A stretch of 23,596 bases of DNA from Saccoglossus kowalevskii (Eukaryota; Hemichordata; Enteropneusta; Harrimaniidae), in contig NW_003116862.1 of NCBI RefSeq assembly GCF_000003605.2, forward strand, positions 1-23,596, in the 5' to 3' direction. The notes beneath the pieces were generated by a model. That model was given only the letters and a program-made list of their open reading frames with translations. It did no database searches and was not told the origin of the DNA. Of this stretch, positions 8,430 through 20,340 are shown piece by piece; the stretch's first letter is position 1; each line of letters begins with the position of its first letter. Made by a program: the position numbers and the translations under genes.

Positions 8430-11400
8430 GACATGTGTCATGTAATAATTGGCGACACGTGCATTAACATGTGACATGTAATAATTGGCGACAGGTGCAT
8501 TGACATGTGTAATCTAATAATTGGCGACAAGTGCATTGACATGCGACATGTAAAAATTGGCAACAAGTGCATTGAGATGTGACATGTAATAATTGGCGGC
8601 AGGTGCATCGACATGTGACATGTAATAATTGGCGACAAGTGCATTGACATGTGTCATGTGATAACTGGAAACAGAGGCATTTACATGAGTCATGTAGCAA
8701 ATAGCGACAACTGCATTGACATGTGTCATGTAATAAGTGGAGACAGGTGCATTGACATGTGTCATGTAATAATTGGCGACAAGTGCATTGAGATGTGACA
8801 TGTAATAATTGGCGACAAGTGCACTGACATGTGACATGTAATTATTGGCGACAGGTGCATTGAGATGTGACATGTAATAATTGGCGACACGTGCATTAAC
8901 ATGTTAAATGTAATAATTGGCGACAGGTGCATTGACATGTGTAATGTAATAATTGGTGACAAGTGCATTGACATGCGACATGTAATAATTGGCAACAAGT
9001 GCATTGACATGTAACATGTAATAACTAGAAACGGTGCATTGATGTAAGACATGTAATAATTGGCGATAGGTGCATTGAGATGTGACATGTAATAATTGGC
9101 GAAAAGTACATTGACATGTGACATGTAATAATTGGCGACAGGTGCATTGAGATGTGACATGCAATAACTGGAGACAGGTGCATTGAGATGTGACATGTAA
9201 TAATTGGCGACAAGTGCATTGACATGTGACATGTAATAATTGGCGACAGCTGCATTGAGATGTGACATGTAATAACTGGAGACTGGTGCATTGACAAGTG
9301 ACATGTAATAATTGGCGACAGGTGCATTGAGATGTGACATGTAATAATTGGCGACAGGTGCATTGAGATGTGACATGTAATAACTGGAGACAGGTGCATT
9401 GAGATGTGACATGTAATAATTGGCGACAAGTGCACTGACATGTGACATGTAATAACTGGAGACATGTGCACTGACATGTAACATGTAATAATTGGCGACA
9501 AGGGCATTGACATGTGGCATGTAATAATTGGCGACAAGTGCATTGACATGTGACTTGTAATAATTGGCGACAAGTGCATTGACATGTGACATGTATTAAT
9601 TTGCGACTCGTGCATTGAGATGCGACATGTATTAATTGGCGACAGGTGTATTGACATGTGTCATGTAATAACTGGACACAGAGACATTGACATGTGTCAT
9701 GTAGCAATTAGTAACAACTGCATTGACATGTGTCATGTAATAAGTGGAGACAGGTGCATTGACATGTATCATGTAATAATTGGCGACACGTGCATTAACA
9801 TGTGACATGTAATAATTGGCGACAGGTGCATTGACATGTGTAATGTCATAATTGGCGACAATCGCATTGACATGTGACATGTAATAATTGGCGCAGGTGC
9901 ATTGAGATGTGACATGTAATAACTGGAGACAGGTGCATTGAGATGTGACATGTAATAATTGGCGACAAGTGCACTGACATGTGACATGTAATAAGTGGAG
10001 ATATGTGCACTGACATATGACATGTAAAATTGGCGACAAGTGCATTGACATGTGGCATGTAATAATTGGCGACAAGTGTATTGACATGTGACGTGTAATA
10101 ATTGGCGACAAGTGCATTGACATGTGTCATGTAATAATTGGCGACAAGTGCATTGACATGTGACATGTAATAATGGGCGACAATTGATTCAGATGAGTCA
10201 TGTAATAATAGGCGACAAGTGCATTGACATGTGGCATGTAATAATTGGCGACAAGTGCATTGAGATGTGACATGTAATAACTGGAGACAGGTGCATTGAG
10301 ATGTGACATGTAATAATTGGCGACAAGTGCACTGACATGTGCTATGTAATAACTGGAGACATGTGCACTGACATGTAACATGTAATAATTGGCAACAAGT
10401 GAATTGACATGTGGCATGTAACAATTGGCGACAAGTGCAATGACATGTGACTTGTAATAATTGCCGACAAGTGCACTGAGATGTGTCATGTAAAAATAGG
10501 TGACAAGTGCATTGACATGTGACATGTAATAACTGGAGTCATGTGCACTGACATGTGACATGTAATAATTGGCGACAAGTGTATTGACATGAGACATGTA
10601 ATAATTGGCGACAAGTGCATTGACATGTGTCATGTAATAATAGGCGACAAGTGCATTGACATGTGACATGTAATAATGGGCGACAATTGCATTCTGATGA
10701 GTCATGTAATAATAGGCGACAAGTGCATTGACATGTGGCATGTAATAATTGGCGACAAGTGCACTGACATGTGTCATGTAATAACTGGAGACAGGTGCAT
10801 TGACTTGTATCATGTAATAATTGGCGACACGAGCATTAACATGTGACATGTAATAATTGGCGAAAAGTTCTTTGACATGTGACATGTAATAATTGGCGAC
10901 AAGTGCACTGACATGTGTCATGTAATAACTGGAGACAGGTGCATTGACTTGTATCATGTAATAATTGGCGACACGTGCATTAACATGTGACATGTAATAA
11001 TTGGCGAAAAGTTCTTTGACATGTGACATGTAATAATTGGCGACAGGTGCATTGACATGTGACATGTAAAAATTGGCGACAAGTGCATTGACATGTGTCA
11101 TGTAATAACTGGAGACATGTGCATAGACATGTGTCATGTAATAATTAGCGACAAGTGCAGTGACATGAGACATGTAATAATTGGCGACAAGTGCATTGAG
11201 ATATGTCATGTAAAAATAGGTGACAAGTGCATTGACATGTGACATGTATTAATTGGCGACTCGTGCATTGAGATGCGACATGTAATAATTGGCGACAGGT
11301 GTATTGACATGTGTCATGTAATAACTGGATACAGAGGCACTGACATGTGTCAAGTAGCAATTAGCAACAACTGCATTGACATGTTCATGTAATAAGTGCA

Positions 11401-11745
11401 GACAGGTGCATTGACATGTGTCATGTAATAATTGGCGACACGTGCATTAACATGTTAAATGTAATAATTGGCGACAGGTGCATTGACATGTGTAATGTAA
11501 TAATTGGTGACAAGTGCATTGACATGCGACATGTAAAAATTGGCAACAAGTGCATTGAGATGTGACATGTAATAATGGGCGGCAGGTGCATCGACATGTG
11601 ACATGTAATAATTGGCGACAAGTGCATTGACATGTGTCATGTGGTAACTGGAAACAGAGGCTTTACATGTGTCATGTAGCATTACGAAAACTGCATTGAC
11701 ATGTGTCATGTAATAAGTGAGACAGGTGCATTGACATGTGTCATG
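8430..11745 (+). repeat. Large duplicated block, left copy (~3.3 kb)
   Basis: This block matches about 15548-18862. Offset is 7118 bp for roughly 8430-9740 (GTGTAATCTAATAATTGG at 8508 and 15626; the GACAAGGGCATTG monomer at 9498 and 16616). It is about 7262 for 9745-10860 (TAATGTCATAATTGG at 9841 and 17103), and 7119 from 11005 (AAAAGTTCTTTG) to the end. The middle shift is explained by two separate four-monomer (144-bp) changes. A shared 1-bp deletion, GACATGTTCATG, lies at 11379 and 18498. The right edge carries extra 1-bp losses absent from the other copy (GAGGCTTTAC, GTAGCATTACG, AAGTGAGAC). Confidence 0.82.
10751..11038 (+). repeat. 144-bp (four-monomer) tandem duplication
   Basis: The block running from GGCGACAAGTGCACTGAC through GACTTGTATCATG, GACACGTGCATTAAC or GACACGAGCATTAAC, and AAAAGTTCTTTG occurs at 10751-10894 and again at 10895-11038. 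The two copies differ at CACGAG/CACGTG. The homologous places near 13.95-14.08 and 18.0-18.14 kb have only one copy, so the duplication happened after the larger blocks were copied, or was lost in the others. Confidence 0.88.
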
Positions 11746-12008
11746 TAATAATTGGCGACAGGTGCATTGAACATGTGACATGTAATAATGGGCGACAGTT
11801 GCATTGAGATGTAACATGTATTAATTGGAGACAGTTGCATTGAGATGTGACATGTATTAATTGGCGACAGTTGCATTGACATGTGACATGTAATAATTGG
11901 CGACAGTTGCATGGACATGTGTCACGTATTAAGTGGAGACAGTTGCATTGAAATGTGTCTTGTATTAATGGGCAACAGTTGCATTGACATGTAACTTGTA
12001 ATAATTGG
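11746..12008 (+). repeat. Divergent sub-block: six consecutive ACAGTTGC monomers
   Basis: Six successive monomers carry ACAGTTGC instead of ACAAGTGC or ACAGGTGC. Their GAC (or AAC) positions are 11794, 11830, 11866, 11902, 11938 and 11974, exactly 36 bp apart. Four of them also show GTATTAA in place of GTAATAA. Other local oddities are GTGTCTTGTATTAATG, TTGAAATG and TTGGAACCGG. This run of linked variants was not seen elsewhere in the window and sits at the right edge of the 3.3-kb block. Confidence 0.82.
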
Positions 12009-12707
12009 AACCGGTGCATTGATGTAAGACATGTAATAATTGGCGATAGGTGCATTGAGATGTGACATGTAATAATTGGCGACAAGTACATTGACATGTG
12101 ACATGTAATAATTGGCGACAGGTGCATTGAGATGTGACATGTAATAATTGGAGACAGGTGCATTGAGATGTGACATGTAATAATTGGCGACAAGTGCATT
12201 GACATGTGACATGTAATAATTGGCGACAGCTGCATTGAGATGTAACATGTAATAACTGGAGACAGGTGCATTGACAAGTGACATGTAATAATTGGCGACA
12301 GGTGCATTGAGATGTGACATGTAATAATTGGCGACAGGTGCATTGAGATGTGACATGTAATAACTGGAGACAAGTGCATTGACAAGTGACATGTAATAAT
12401 TGGCGACAGGTGCATTGAGATGTGACATGTAATAATTGGCGACAGGTGCATTGAGATGTGACATGTAATAACTGGAGACAGGTGAATTGAGATGTGACAT
12501 GTAATAATTGGCGACAAGTGCACTGACATGTGACATGTAATAACTGGAGACATGTGCACTGACATGTAACATGTAATAATTGGCGACAAGGGCATTGACA
12601 TGTGGCATGTAATAATTGGCGACAAGTGCATTGACATGTGACTTGTAATAATTGGCGACAAGTGCATTGACATGTGACATGTATTAATTTGCGACTCGTG
12701 CATTGAG
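12009..12707 (+). repeat. Copy of the 8.9-9.6 kb segment (offset ~3088 bp) with 108-bp trimers
   Basis: The order GGCGATAGG, GGCGACAGCTGC, TTGACAAGTGACATG, GACATGTGCACTG and GACAAGGGCATTG matches the segment ending at 9620, with GACAAGGGCATTG at 12586 against 9498 (offset 3088). It has one extra three-monomer unit: TTGACAAGTGAC occurs at 12272 and 12380, 108 bp apart. No gene was seen. Confidence 0.78.
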
Positions 12708-14600
12708 ATGCGACATGTATTAATTGGCGACAGGTGTATTGACATGTGTCATGTAATAACTGAACACAGAGACATTGACTTGTGTCATGTAGCAATTAGT
12801 AACAACTGCATTGACATGTGTCATGTAATAAGTGCAGACAAGTGCATTGACATGTGACATGTAATAATTGGCGACTGGTGTACTGACATGTGTCATGTAA
12901 TTACTCGATACAGAGGCATTGACATGTGTCATGTAGCAATTAGCAACAACTGCATTGACATGTGTCATGTAATAAGTGGAGACAGGTGCATTGACATGTA
13001 TCATGTAATAATTGGCGACACGTGCATTAACATGTGACATGTAATAATTGGCGACAGGTGCATTGACATGTGTAATGTCATAATTGGCGACAATCGCATT
13101 GACATGTGACATGTAATAATTGGCGACAGGTGCATTGAGATGTGACATGTAATAACTGGAGACAGGTGCATTGAGATGTGACATGTAATAATTGGCGACA
13201 AGTGCACTGACATGTGACATGTAATAAGTGGAGATATGTGCACTGACATGTGACATGTAAAATTGGCGACAAGTGCATTGACATGTGGCATGTAATAATT
13301 GGCGACAAGTGTATTGACATGTGTCATGTAATAATTGGCGACAAGTGCATTGACATGTGACATGTAATAATGGGCGACAATTGCATTCAGATGAGTCATG
13401 TAATAATAGGCGACAAGTGCATTGACATGTGGCATGTAATAATTGGCGACAAGTGCATTGAGATGTGACATGTAATAACTGGAGACAGGTGCATTGAGAT
13501 GTGACATGTAATAATTGGCGACAAGTGCACTGACATGTGATATGTAATAACTGGAGACATGTGCACTGACATGTAACATGTAATAATTGGCAACAAGTGA
13601 ATTGACATGTGGCATGTAACAATTGGCGACAAGTGCAATGACATGTGACTTGTAATAATTGCCGACAAGTGCACTGAGATGTGTCATGTAAAAATAGGTG
13701 ACAAGTGCATTGACATGTGACATGTAATAACTGGAGTCATGTGCACTGACATGTGACATGTAATAATTGGCGACAAGTGTATTGACATGAGACATGTAAT
13801 AATTGGCGACAAGTGCATTGACATGTGTCATGTAATAATAGGCGACAAGTGCATTGACATGTGACATGTAATAATGGGCGACAATTGCATTCTGATGAGT
13901 CATGTAATAATAGGCGACAAGTGCATTGACATGTGGCATGTAATAATTGGCGACAAGTGCACTGACATGTGTCATGTAATAACTGGAGACAGGTGCATTG
14001 ACTTGTATCATGTAATAATTGGCGACACGTGCATTAACATGTGACATGTAATAATTGGCGAAAAGTTCTTTGACAAGTGACATGTAATAATTGGCGACAG
14101 GTGCATTGATATGTGACATGTAAAAATTGGCGACAAGTGCATTGACATGTGTCATGTAATAACTGGAGACATGTGCATAGACATGTGTCATGTAATAATT
14201 AGCTACAAGTGCAGTGACATGTGACATGTAATAATTGGCGACAAGTGCATTGAGATATGTCATGTAAAAATAGGTGACAATTGCATTGACATGTAACATG
14301 TATTAATTGGCGACTCGTGCATTGAGATGCGACATGTAATAATTGGCGACAGGTGTATTGACATGTGTCATGTAATAACTGGATACAGAGGCACTGACAT
14401 GTGTCAAGTAGCAATTAGCAACAACTGCATTGACATGTGTCATGTAATAAGTGCAGACAGGTGCATTGACATGTGTCATGTAATAATTGGCGACACGTGC
14501 ATTAACATGTTAAATGTAATAATTGGCGACAGGTGCATTGACATGTGTAATGTAATAATTGGTGACAAGTGCATTGACATGCGACATGTAAAAATTGGCA
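12708..14600 (+). repeat. Large duplicated block, middle copy (~1.9 kb)
   Basis: This matches about 16738-18660 at offset 4030 (GATGCG monomer 12707/16737; TAATGTCATAATTGG 13073/17103), rising to 4065 further right (14326/18391). The change of +35 is explained by one monomer missing near 13320 here and a 1-bp loss in the other copy at 17178 (CATGTTTAACTGG). It lacks the GACATGTTCATG deletion shared by the 11.4 and 18.5 kb copies, and instead shares the 12.83-12.97 kb insertion with the 16.86-17.0 kb copy. Confidence 0.8.
12832..12975 (+). repeat. 144-bp presence/absence block (GACTGGTGTACTG type)
   Basis: Four monomers, including GGCGACTGGTGTACTGAC and GTAATTACTCGATACAGAGG, lie here and at about 16862-17005 but are missing at the homologous point near 9745. 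They account for the change of offset from 7118 to 7262 between the two 3.3-kb blocks. Edges are uncertain by up to a monomer because the flanking units are so similar. Confidence 0.75.
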
Positions 14601-15547
14601 ACAAGTGCATTGAGATGTGACATGTATTAATTGGCGACTCGTGCATTGAGATGCGACATGTATTAATTGGCGACAGGTGTATTGACATGTGTCATGTAAT
14701 AACTGGACACAGAGACATTGACATGTGTCATGTAGCAATTAGTAACAACTGCATTGACATGTGTCATGTAATAAGTGCAGACAGGTGCATTGACATGTGT
14801 CATGTAATAATTGGCGACACGTGAATTAACATGTGACATGTAATAATTGGCGACAGGTGCATTGACATGTGTAATGTCATAATTGGCGACAATCGCATTG
14901 ACATGTGACATGTAATAATTGGCGACAGGTGCATTGAGATGTGACATGTAATAACTGGAGACAGGTGCATTGACAAGTGACATGTAATAATTGGCGACAG
15001 GTGCACTGAGATGTGACATGTAATAATTGGCGACAGGTGCATTGAGATGTGACATGTAATAACTGGAGACTGGTGCATTGACAAGTGACATGTAATAATT
15101 GGCGACAGGTGCATTGAGATGTGACATGTAATAATTGGCGACAGGTGCATTGAGATGTGACATGTAATAACTGGAGACAGGTGCATTGAGATGTGACATG
15201 TAATAATTGGCGACAAGTGCACTGACATGTGACATGTAATAACTGGAGACATGTGCACTGACATGTAACATGTAATATTTGGCGACAAGGGCATTGACAT
15301 GTGGCATGTAATAATTGGCGACAAGTGCATTGACATGTGACTTGTAATAATTGGCGACAAGTGCATTGACATGTGACATGTATTAATTGGCGACTCGTGC
15401 ATTGAGATGCGACATGTATTAATTGGCGACAGGTGTATTGACATGTGTCATGTAATAACTGGACACAGAGACATTGACATGTGTCATGTAGCAATTAGTA
15501 ACAACTGCATTGACATGTGTCATGTAATAAGTGCAAACAGGTGCATT
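14601..15547 (+). repeat. Module with paired GATGCG monomers and 108-bp trimers
   Basis: GATGCG monomers occur at 14326 and 14650, only 324 bp (nine monomers) apart, then at 15406. Between them is a run of the GGAGAC/GGCGAC trimer type, with TTGACAAGTGAC at 14971 and 15079, 108 bp apart. From about 14940 this segment matches 19290 onward at offset 4351-4352 (GACAAGGGCATTG at 15285 and 19637). No gene was seen. Confidence 0.75.
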
Positions 15548-18500
15548 GACATGTGTCATGTAATAATTGGCGACACGTGCATTAACATGTGACATGTAAT
15601 AATTGGCGACAGGTGCATTGACATGTGTAATCTAATAATTGGCGACAAGTGCATTGACATGCGACATGTAAAAATTGGCAACAAGTGCATTGAGATGTGA
15701 CATGTAATAATTGGCGGCAGGTGCATCGACATGTGACATGTAATAATTGGCGACAAGTGCATTGACATGTGTCATGTGATAACTGGAAACAGAGGCATTT
15801 ACATGAGTCATGTAGCAAATAGCGACAACTGCATTGACATGTGTCATGTAATAAGTGGAGACAGGTGCATTGACATGTGTCATGTAATAATTGGCGACAA
15901 GTGCATTGAGATGTGACATGTAATAATTGGCGACAAGTGCACTGACATGTGACATGTAATAATTGGCGACAGGTGCATTGAGATGTGACATGTAATAATT
16001 GGCGACACGTGCATTAACATGTTAAATGTAATAATTGGCGACAGGTGCATTGACATGTGTAATGTAATAATTGGTGACAAGTGCATTGACATGCGACATG
16101 TAATAATTGGCAACAAGTGCATTGACATGTAACATGTAATAACTAGAAACGGTGCATTGATGTAAGACATGTAATAATTGGCGATAGGTGCATTGAGATG
16201 TGACATGTAATAATTGGCGACAAGTACATTGACATGTGACATGTAATAATTGGCGACAGGTGCATTGAGATGTAACATGCAATAACTGGAGACAGGTGCA
16301 TTGAGATGTGACATGTAATAATTGGCGACAAGTGCATTGACATGTGACATGTAATAATTGGCGACAGCTGCATTGAGATGTGACATGTAATAACTGGAGA
16401 CTGGTGCATTGACAAGTGACATGTAATAATTGGCGACAGGTGCATTGAGATGTGACATGTAATAATTGGCGACAGGTGCATTGAGATGTGACATGTAATA
16501 ACTGGAGACAGGTGCATTGAGATGTGACATGTAATAATTGGCGACAAGTGCACTGACATGTGACATGTAATAACTGGAGACATGTGCACTGACATGTAAC
16601 ATGTAATAATTGGCGACAAGGGCATTGACATGTGGCATGTAATAATTGGCGACAAGTGCATTGACATGTGACTTGTAATAATTGGCGACAAGTGCATTGA
16701 CATGTGACATGTATTAATTTGCGACTCGTGCATTGAGATGCGACATGTATTAATTGGCGACAGGTGTATTGGCATGTGTCATGTAATAACTGGACACAGA
16801 GACATTGACATGTGTCATGTAGCAATTAGTAACAACTGCATTGACATGTGTCATGTAATAAGTGCAGACAAGTGCATTGACATGTGACATGTAATAATTG
16901 GCGACTGGTGTACTGACATGTGTCATGTAATTACTCGATACAGAGGCATTGACATGTGTCATGTAGCAATTAGCAACAACTGCATTGACATGTGTCATGT
17001 AATAAGTGGAGACAGGTGCATTGACATGTATCATGTAATAATTGGCGACACGTGCAGTAACATGTGACATGTAATAATTGGCGACAGGTGCATTGACATG
17101 TGTAATGTCATAATTGGCGACAATCGCATTGACATGTGACATGTAATAATTGGCGACAGGTGCATTGAGATGTGACATGTTTAACTGGAGACAGGTGCAT
17201 TGAGATGTGACATGTAATAATTGGCGACAAGTGCACTGACATGTGACATGTAATAAGTGGAGATATGTGCACTGACATGTGACATGTAAAATTGGCGACA
17301 AGTGCATTGACATGTGGCATGTAATAATTGGCGACAAGTGTATTGACATGTGACGTGTAATAATTGGCGACAAGTGCATTGACATGTGTCATGTAATAAT
17401 TGGCGACAAGTGCATTGACATGTGACATGTAATAATGGGCGACAATTGCATTCAGATGAGTCATGTAATAATAGGCGACAAGTGCATTGACATGTGGCAT
17501 GTAATAATTGGCGACAAGTGCATTGAGATGTGACATGTAATAACTGGAGACAGGTGCATTGAGATGTGACATGTAATAATTGGCGACAAGTGCACTGACA
17601 TGTGATATGTAATAACTGGAGACATGTGCACTGACATGTAACATGTAATAATTGGCAACAAGTGAATTGACATGTGGCATGTAACAATAGGCGACAAGTG
17701 CAATGACATGTGACTTGTAATAATTGCCGACAAGTGCACTGAGATGTGTCATGTAAAAATAGGTGACAAGTGCATTGACATGTGACATGTAATAACTGGA
17801 GTCATGTGCACTGACATGTGACATGTAATAATTGGCGACAAGTGTATTGACATGAGACATGTAATAATTGGCGACAAGTGCATTGACATGTGTCATGTAA
17901 TAATAGGCGACAAGTGCATTGACATGTGACATGTAATAATGGGCGACAATTGCATTCTGATGAGTCATGTAATAATAGGCGACAAGTGCATTGACATGTG
18001 GCATGTAATAATTGGCGACAAGTGCACTGACATGTGTCATGTAATAACTGGAGACAGGTGCATTGACTTGCATCATGTAATAATTGGCGACACGTGCATT
18101 AACATGTGACATGTAATAATTGGCGAAAAGTTCTTTGACATGTGACATGTAATAATTGGCGACAGGTGCATTGACATGTGACATGTAAAAATTGGCGACA
18201 AGTGCATTGACATGTGTCATGTAATAACTGGAGACATGTGCATAGACATGTGTCATGTAATAATTAGCGACAAGTGCAGTGACATGTGACATGTAATAAT
18301 TGGCGACAAGTGCATTGAGATATGTCATGTAAAAATAGGTGACAAGTGCATTGACATGTGACATGTATTAATTGGCGACTCGTGCATTGAGATGCGACAT
18401 GTAATAATTGGCGACAGGTGTATTGACATGTGTCATGTAATAACTGGATACAGAGGCACTGACATGTGTCAAGTAGCAATTAGCAACAACTGCATTGACA

Positions 18501-18862
18501 TGTTCATGTAATAAGTGCAGACAGGTGCATTGACATGTGTCAAGTAATAATTGGCGACACGTGCATTAACATGTTAAATGTAATAATTGGCGACAGGTGC
18601 ATTGACATGTGTAATGTAATAATTGGTGACAAGTGCATTGACATGCGACATGTAAAAATTGGCAACAAGTGCATTGAGATGTGACATGTAATAATGGGCG
18701 GCAGGTGCATCGACATGTGACATGTAATAATTGGCGACAAGTGCATTGACATGTGTCATGTGGTAACTGGAAACAGAGGCCTTTACATGTGTCATGTAGC
18801 AATTAGCGAAAACTGCATTGACATGTGTCATGTAATAAGTGGAGACAGGTGCATTGACATGT
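15548..18862 (+). repeat. Large duplicated block, right copy (~3.3 kb)
   Basis: This is the partner of 8430-11745 at offsets 7118, 7262 and 7119. It carries the GACATGTTCATG deletion (18498) in common with the left copy and the 144-bp insertion (about 16862-17005) in common with the middle copy, so it is a mosaic relative to both. It keeps GAGGCCTTTAC and GTAGCAATTAGCG where the left copy has lost bases. No gene was seen. Confidence 0.82.
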
Positions 18863-19222
18863 GACATGTAATAATTGGCGACAAGTGAACTGACATGTGA
18901 CATGTAATAAGTGGAGATATGTGCACTGACATGTGACATGTAAAATTGGCGACAAGTGCATTGACATGTGGCATGTAATAATTGGTGACAAGTGCATTGA
19001 CATGCGACATGTAAAAATTGGCAACAAGTGCATTGAGATGTGACATGTAATAATGGGCGGCAGGTGCATCGACATGTGACATGTAATAATTGGCGACAAG
19101 TGCATTGACATGTGTCATGTGGTAACTGGAAACAGAGGCCTTTACATGTGTCATGTAGCAATTAGCGAAAACTGCATTGACATGTGTCATGTAATAAGTG
19201 GAGACAGGTGCATTGACATGTG
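18627..19222 (+). repeat. ~359-bp imperfect tandem duplication
   Basis: GGTGACAAGTGCATTGACATG, GCGACATGTAAAAATTGG, AATGGGCGGCAGG and GTGGTAACTGGAAACAGAGG occur at about 18627-18860 and again 359 bp to the right (ATGCG at 18643 and 19002). The offset is ten monomers less one base, because a short GTAAAATTGGCG monomer lies between. The junction joins this family to the AGATATGTGCACTG family at about 18880-18985. Confidence 0.78.
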
Positions 19223-20340
19223 TCATGTAATAATTGGCGACAAGTGCATTGACATGTGACATGTAATAATTGGCGACAGCTGCATTGAGATGTAACATGT
19301 AATAACTGGAGACAGGTGCATTGACAAGTGACATGTAATAATTGGCGACAGGTGCACTGAGATGTGACATGTAATAATTGGCGACAGGTGCATTGAGATG
19401 TGACATGTAATAACTGGAGACTGGTGCATTGACAAGTGACATGTAATAATTGGCGACAGGTGCATTGAGATGTGACATGTAATAATTGGCGACAGGTGCA
19501 TTGAGATGTGACATGTAATAACTGGAGACAGGTGCATTGAGATGTGACATGTAATAATTGGCGACAAGTGCACTGACATGTGACATGTAATAACTGGAGA
19601 CATGTGCACTGACATGTAACATGTAAATAATTGGCGACAAGGGCATTGACATGTGGCATGTAATAATTGGCGACAAGTGCATTGACATGTGACTTGTAAT
19701 AATTGGCGACAAGTGCATTGACATGTGACATGTATTAATTGGCGACTCGTGCATTGAGATGCGACATGTATTAATTGGCGACAGCTGTATTGACATGTGT
19801 CATGTAATAACTGGACACAGAGACATTGACATGTGTCATGTAGCAATTAGTAACAACTGCATTGACATGTGTCATGTAATAAGTGCAGACAGGTGCATTG
19901 ACATGTGTCATGTAATAATTGGCGACACGTGCATTAACATGTGACATGTAATAATTGGCGAAAGGTGCATTGACATGTGTAATCTAATAATTGGCGACAA
20001 GTGCATTGACATGCGACATGTAAAAATTGGCAACAAGTGCATTGAGATGTGACATGTAATAATTGGCGGCAGGTGCATCGACATGTGACATGTAATAATT
20101 GGCGACAAGTGCATTGACATGTGTCATGTGATAACTGGAAACAGAGGCATTTACATGAGTCATGTAGCAAATAGCGACAACTGCATTTACATGTGTCATG
20201 TAATAAGTGGAGACAGGTGCATTGACATGTGTCATGTAATAATTGGCGACAAGTGCATTGAGATGTGACATGTAATAATTGGCGACAAGTGCACTGACAT
20301 GTGACATGTAATAATTGGCGACAGGTGCATTGAGATGTGA
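19223..20340 (+). repeat. Copy of the 14.9-16.0 kb segment (offset 4351-4352 bp)
   Basis: GATGCG (15406/19758), GTGTAATCTAATAATTGG (15626/19978) and TTGACAAGTGAC (14971/19322 and 15079/19430) all recur. The step from 4351 to 4352 is caused by an extra A in GTAAATAATTGG at 19624. The GTGTAATCTAATAATTGG variant is thereby found three times in the window, at 8508, 15626 and 19978, defining three related segments. No gene was seen. Confidence 0.78.

Noticed and set aside
8090-9024. A fourth intact 935-bp unit (marker monomers 935 bp apart)
   Set aside because: Only roughly the first half, to about 8.7 kb, follows the 935-bp unit order; after that it contains TTAAATG and GGTGAC monomers not in the 393-3196 units. 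Treated as partial and rearranged.
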